Position numbers and translations under genes: made by a program
NCBI GenBank assembly: GCA_964390905.1
Contig: CAYMLO010000012.1
Span: 21,964 to 85,963, forward strand
Length of the DNA stretch: 64,000 bases
Direction: 5' to 3'
DNA from: JAFGLZ01 sp964390905
Lineage (GTDB): Bacteria > Planctomycetota > Phycisphaerae > UBA1845 > JAFGLZ01
Notes under the pieces: generated by a model
Told to the model about the DNA's origin: nothing
Databases searched by the model: none
The model's input: the letters and a program-made list of their open reading frames with translations, nothing else
Shown here: piece after piece, positions 61,563 to 64,000 of the stretch
Numbering within the stretch: the stretch's first letter is position 1
Layout of the letters: each line of letters begins with the position of its first letter

Positions 61563-63794
61563 ATGAGAGGGCGTGGATTGTGGAGGATGTGCGTGGCTGC
61601 GGTGGTCTTGCTTGTCTCGGTACCGGCCCTGTCGCAAGAGTGCATTAGCTGGGTCAAAAAGCTCCCTGAGCCTCGCTCTGGCCATGTGATGGCTTACGAC
61701 AGCGCGCGCGGGGTAACCGTACTGTTCGGGGGGATCCTCGGTCAATCCGTTGGTCAAACCGTTGACGGCACAACTTGGGAATGGGATGGCGCGACATGGG
61801 AACTCCGGAGCACCTCGGGTCCGTCGCCATACTCTGGATACGCGATGGCGTACGACAGTGCCCGCGGGGTGGCCGTCCTGTTTGGCTGGAGCGACTCTAG
61901 TGGCAAGACGTGGGAATGGGACGGCACGACATGGACGCTTAGGAGCAGCACAGGTCCGTCGTTTCGTTCCAGCCACGCGATGGCCTACGACAGCGCCCGC
62001 GGCGTGACCGTCTTGTTTGGTGGCGGATACTACGACCATTCAGGTGAGGAACCTGAGCTGATCACCAACGGCGAGACGTGGGAATGGGACGGGACGACAT
62101 GGACGCTTAGGAGCAGCACGGGCCCGTCGCCTCGTTATGGCCACGCGATGGCCTATGACAGTGCCCGCGGCGTGACCGTCATCCACGGCGGGTACGATGG
62201 CCAGACGGCAGGGGGCAAGGACGACGAGACGTGGGAATGGGATGGGACGACATGGACGTTCCGGAGCGACTCAGGCCCCGGGCTCATGTGGCTTCACGCG
62301 ATGTCGTACGACAGCGCTCGCGGGGTAACCGTCCTGTTGGAGGACGGTTCTCCCGATACATGGGAATGGGATGGGACGAGCTGGACGCTCCGGACGAGCG
62401 TCGGCGCGCCGTCGCGCTGGAGGCACGCGATGGCTTACGACAGCGCCCGCGGGGTAACTGTGCTGTTTGGTGGACTGTTGAGCAGCAGTGCCAACCCAAT
62501 AGGCGACACGTGGGAATGGAACGGGACGACATGGACGCCCAGGGGCAACTGTCCGTCCGAACGAGGTCGCCACGCCATGGCGTACGACAGTACTCGCGCC
62601 GTGACTGTGTTGTTCGGTGGGTTGCAACCGCCCCACAGGTTCGGGGAGACATGGGAATGGAACGGGACGACCTGGACGCTCAGGAGCAGCGACGGCCCGT
62701 TGCCTCGCTTCGACACCGCGATGGCCTACGACAACACACGCGACGTGACGGTCCTGTTCGGAGGGAACGCTTGGGATGGGAGTTCGGCCTACAACGGCGA
62801 AACATGGGAATGGGACGGAGCGACCTGGACGCTCAGGAGCAGCACTGGTCCCTCGCCACGCTACCGTCACGCGACGGCTTACGACAGCGCCCGCGGCGTG
62901 ACGGTCCTGTTCGGAGGAGATGACGCAGGTTCCGGTTACCTGCAGGATACGTGGGAGTGGGACGGCACGACCTGGACGCTCAGGAGCAGCAGTGGCCCCT
63001 CGCCGCGCTACCACCACGCGATGGCTTACGACAGCGACCGCTTCGTGACAGTCCTGTTCGGAGGGCGTGGAGCTTCCGGTTACCTGAACGATACGTGGGA
63101 GTGGGACGGCACGACCTGGATACTCAGGAGTAGCAGCGCCCCCTCACCGCGCTACCGTCACGCGATGGCTTACGACAGCGCCCGCGGCGTGACAGTCCTG
63201 TTCGGAGGGGATGACACGGATTCCGGTTACCTGAACGATACGTGGGAGTGGGACGGCACGACGTGGACAATTGCCAGCAGCAGCGGCCCCTCGCCGCGCT
63301 ACGGCCACGCGATGGCTTACGACAGCAGCCGTGGCCAAACCGTCCTGTTCGGTGGATGCCATGGGGGTGGCGGAACCCATGATTTCGATGACGATACATG
63401 GGAATGGACGCGGTTCTGCCCCGCGCTGAAGCTAATAGTCATCAATGGCAACTGCGGGAGTGTCGAGCTGGACCCGAACGATCCAAACCTTCCCTCGTAC
63501 CTGTATCGCCCGGGCACGGAGGTTACACTGACGGCCAACCCCGAATCCGGCATGGCGTTCTACTGCTGGTGGATCGGAGACCCGAAGCATGTACTCATTC
63601 CGGGCTTTGGGTCAAGCGACGCAAACGGCACCATAACAATCTTGATCACTGAGGATGTGTCGGTAACGGCGTGGTTCCACGACCCAAGCATTCCTGTCTT
63701 CACGTGTGGTCAGACACCGGTGCTCACGCTTGCCCTCGCGGCAACGGTGATGGGCCTAATGAAGCTGACGGGCAGCAGGCGGCGAGTTAGCTAG
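61563..63794 (+). CDS. Secreted kelch-like repeat protein with an InlB-type tail
   Basis: The 743-residue product has a signal peptide (CVAAVVLLVSVPALS). About twelve units of roughly 45-55 residues follow, each with GHAMAYDSARGVTVLFGG then DTWEWDGTTWTLRSS.GPSPRY. These are kelch-like beta-propeller blades, here two propellers. A divergent InlB-type repeat comes next (GSVELDP, GTEVTLTANPESGMAFYCWWIGD). The end is a hydrophobic helix with RRR (TPVLTLALAATVMGLMKL, then GSRRR), which looks like a surface-sorting tail although PEP is absent. The DNA of the units is highly repetitive, which allows copy-number change. It probably acts in adhesion or binding outside the cell. Confidence 0.88.
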   Translation: MRGRGLWRMCVAAVVLLVSVPALSQECISWVKKLPEPRSGHVMAYDSARGVTVLFGGILGQSVGQTVDGTTWEWDGATWELRSTSGPSPYSGYAMAYDSARGVAVLFGWSDSSGKTWEWDGTTWTLRSSTGPSFRSSHAMAYDSARGVTVLFGGGYYDHSGEEPELITNGETWEWDGTTWTLRSSTGPSPRYGHAMAYDSARGVTVIHGGYDGQTAGGKDDETWEWDGTTWTFRSDSGPGLMWLHAMSYDSARGVTVLLEDGSPDTWEWDGTSWTLRTSVGAPSRWRHAMAYDSARGVTVLFGGLLSSSANPIGDTWEWNGTTWTPRGNCPSERGRHAMAYDSTRAVTVLFGGLQPPHRFGETWEWNGTTWTLRSSDGPLPRFDTAMAYDNTRDVTVLFGGNAWDGSSAYNGETWEWDGATWTLRSSTGPSPRYRHATAYDSARGVTVLFGGDDAGSGYLQDTWEWDGTTWTLRSSSGPSPRYHHAMAYDSDRFVTVLFGGRGASGYLNDTWEWDGTTWILRSSSAPSPRYRHAMAYDSARGVTVLFGGDDTDSGYLNDTWEWDGTTWTIASSSGPSPRYGHAMAYDSSRGQTVLFGGCHGGGGTHDFDDDTWEWTRFCPALKLIVINGNCGSVELDPNDPNLPSYLYRPGTEVTLTANPESGMAFYCWWIGDPKHVLIPGFGSSDANGTITILITEDVSVTAWFHDPSIPVFTCGQTPVLTLALAATVMGLMKLTGSRRRVS

Positions 63795-63836
63795 CGACGG
63801 AGGACGTGGCCTGTGGATTCACCACAGGAATCACCG

Positions 63837-63888
63837 CGAGGAGCGGAAAGGGAGGAAAGGACGGGAGGAAAGGGGAGGAAAGGGGGTC
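63837..63888. repeat. Purine-rich direct repeat tract
   Basis: A run of GGGAGGAAAG-type units (GGAGGAAAGG at several phases) lies just before the transposase leader. It is simple-sequence and strongly purine-biased on the plus strand, so it could form triplex or slipped structures. It may be part of the mobile element's left flank. Confidence 0.6.
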
Positions 63889-63933
63889 AGGCTTACTTCT
63901 TGACGGGGACGGCGTGGAGGCTATCCTGAGCGC

Positions 63934-64000
63934 ATGCCCAGACGCCTTCGAATCGATCTCGGTGGCATTGTCTATCACGTCCTCAACCGGCGAGCGGGCC
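63934..64000 (+). mobile_element. REP-associated tyrosine (RAYT) transposase, 5' end only
   Basis: The frame from ATG 63934 reads MPRRLRIDLGGIVYHVLNRR and is cut by the window end. This start is typical of TnpA-REP (IS200-like Y1) transposases: MPR..R...G..YHV.NR. The leader before it (GGTCAGGCTTACTTCTTGAC, 63885-63904) matches the kind of motif often found upstream of such genes in Planctomycetota. The enzyme would move REP-type hairpin elements, which are seen elsewhere in the window. Confidence 0.85.

Noticed and set aside
61563..63794. CRISPR-like repeated DNA
   Set aside because: The repeats are coding, about 150 bases long, in frame, and form kelch-like blades.

Overview
The window is 64 kb of GC-rich bacterial chromosome that looks like Planctomycetota, probably Phycisphaerae or a related deep class. 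The pointers are several PEP-CTERM secreted proteins, a membrane protein with a planctomycete-style CxxCGYNL/CPECG zinc ribbon, Tat-exported Gfo/Idh/MocA and aldo-keto reductase/ferredoxin proteins, large secreted carbohydrate-active proteins, three ECF sigma factors, a kelch-like secreted repeat protein and a REP-associated (RAYT) transposase. This placement is inferred from gene content only; no rRNA or tRNA gene was seen.

Layout. 1-6.4 kb: end of a probable P-type ATPase, an ACT protein, an HtpX protease, a HAF-repeat PEP-CTERM protein, a Tat aldo-keto reductase with two 4Fe-4S motifs and a B12-binding radical SAM protein. 6.3-13.9 kb (minus): a two-gene secreted carbohydrate-type operon and a zinc-ribbon membrane protein. 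14-19.5 kb (plus): a ribosomal protein S1-like gene, then the main find. This is an ECF sigma factor whose stop overlaps the start of a 1,042-residue polypeptide joining drastically shortened RNA polymerase beta and beta-prime cores. It keeps the catalytic NADFDGDQ motif and many other active-site motifs, but it has no flap, no beta-prime coiled coil and no recognisable trigger loop. 19.6-26 kb: tandem PIG-L/LmbE deacetylases, a Gfo/Idh/MocA oxidoreductase and a heparinase/alginate-lyase-like protein. 26-33 kb: a glycosyltransferase, CCA-adding enzyme, hemA plus a HemX/CcsA-type membrane protein, and a TMTC-like TPR membrane protein.

33-39 kb: a tightly overlapping 2-hydroxyacyl-CoA-dehydratase-type operon (two dehydratase-like subunits and the ATP-dependent activator). 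It is followed by a caspase-like PEP-CTERM protein and then by a diverged second copy of the 3' end of the activator gene. 39-45.6 kb: a CorC/HlyC membrane protein, an ECF sigma/anti-sigma/DUF3106-like operon, a small lipoprotein-like protein, deoC, a small Cys-containing protein and a topoisomerase VI subunit A without subunit B nearby. 45.6-50 kb: a tandem 1.1-kb duplication carrying two paralogous lipoproteins, an orphan RHS-core protein and a transglutaminase-like protein. 50-61 kb: a PilT/GspE-like ATPase with an ECF sigma, TPR, HNH, QueG, a TIM-barrel isomerase, a PqqD-like protein, two linked large secreted proteins and a phosphoglycolate phosphatase-like HAD. 61-64 kb: the kelch-like repeat protein and the beginning of a RAYT transposase.

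The non-coding parts hold several strong dyad elements. Two of them (21.2 and 33.0 kb) share a 26-base arm with two mismatches and so form a dispersed repeat family. The sigma/fused-polymerase pair is the best candidate for an undescribed system: a compact second transcription machine, or an enzyme derived from one, encoded next to its own putative specificity factor.
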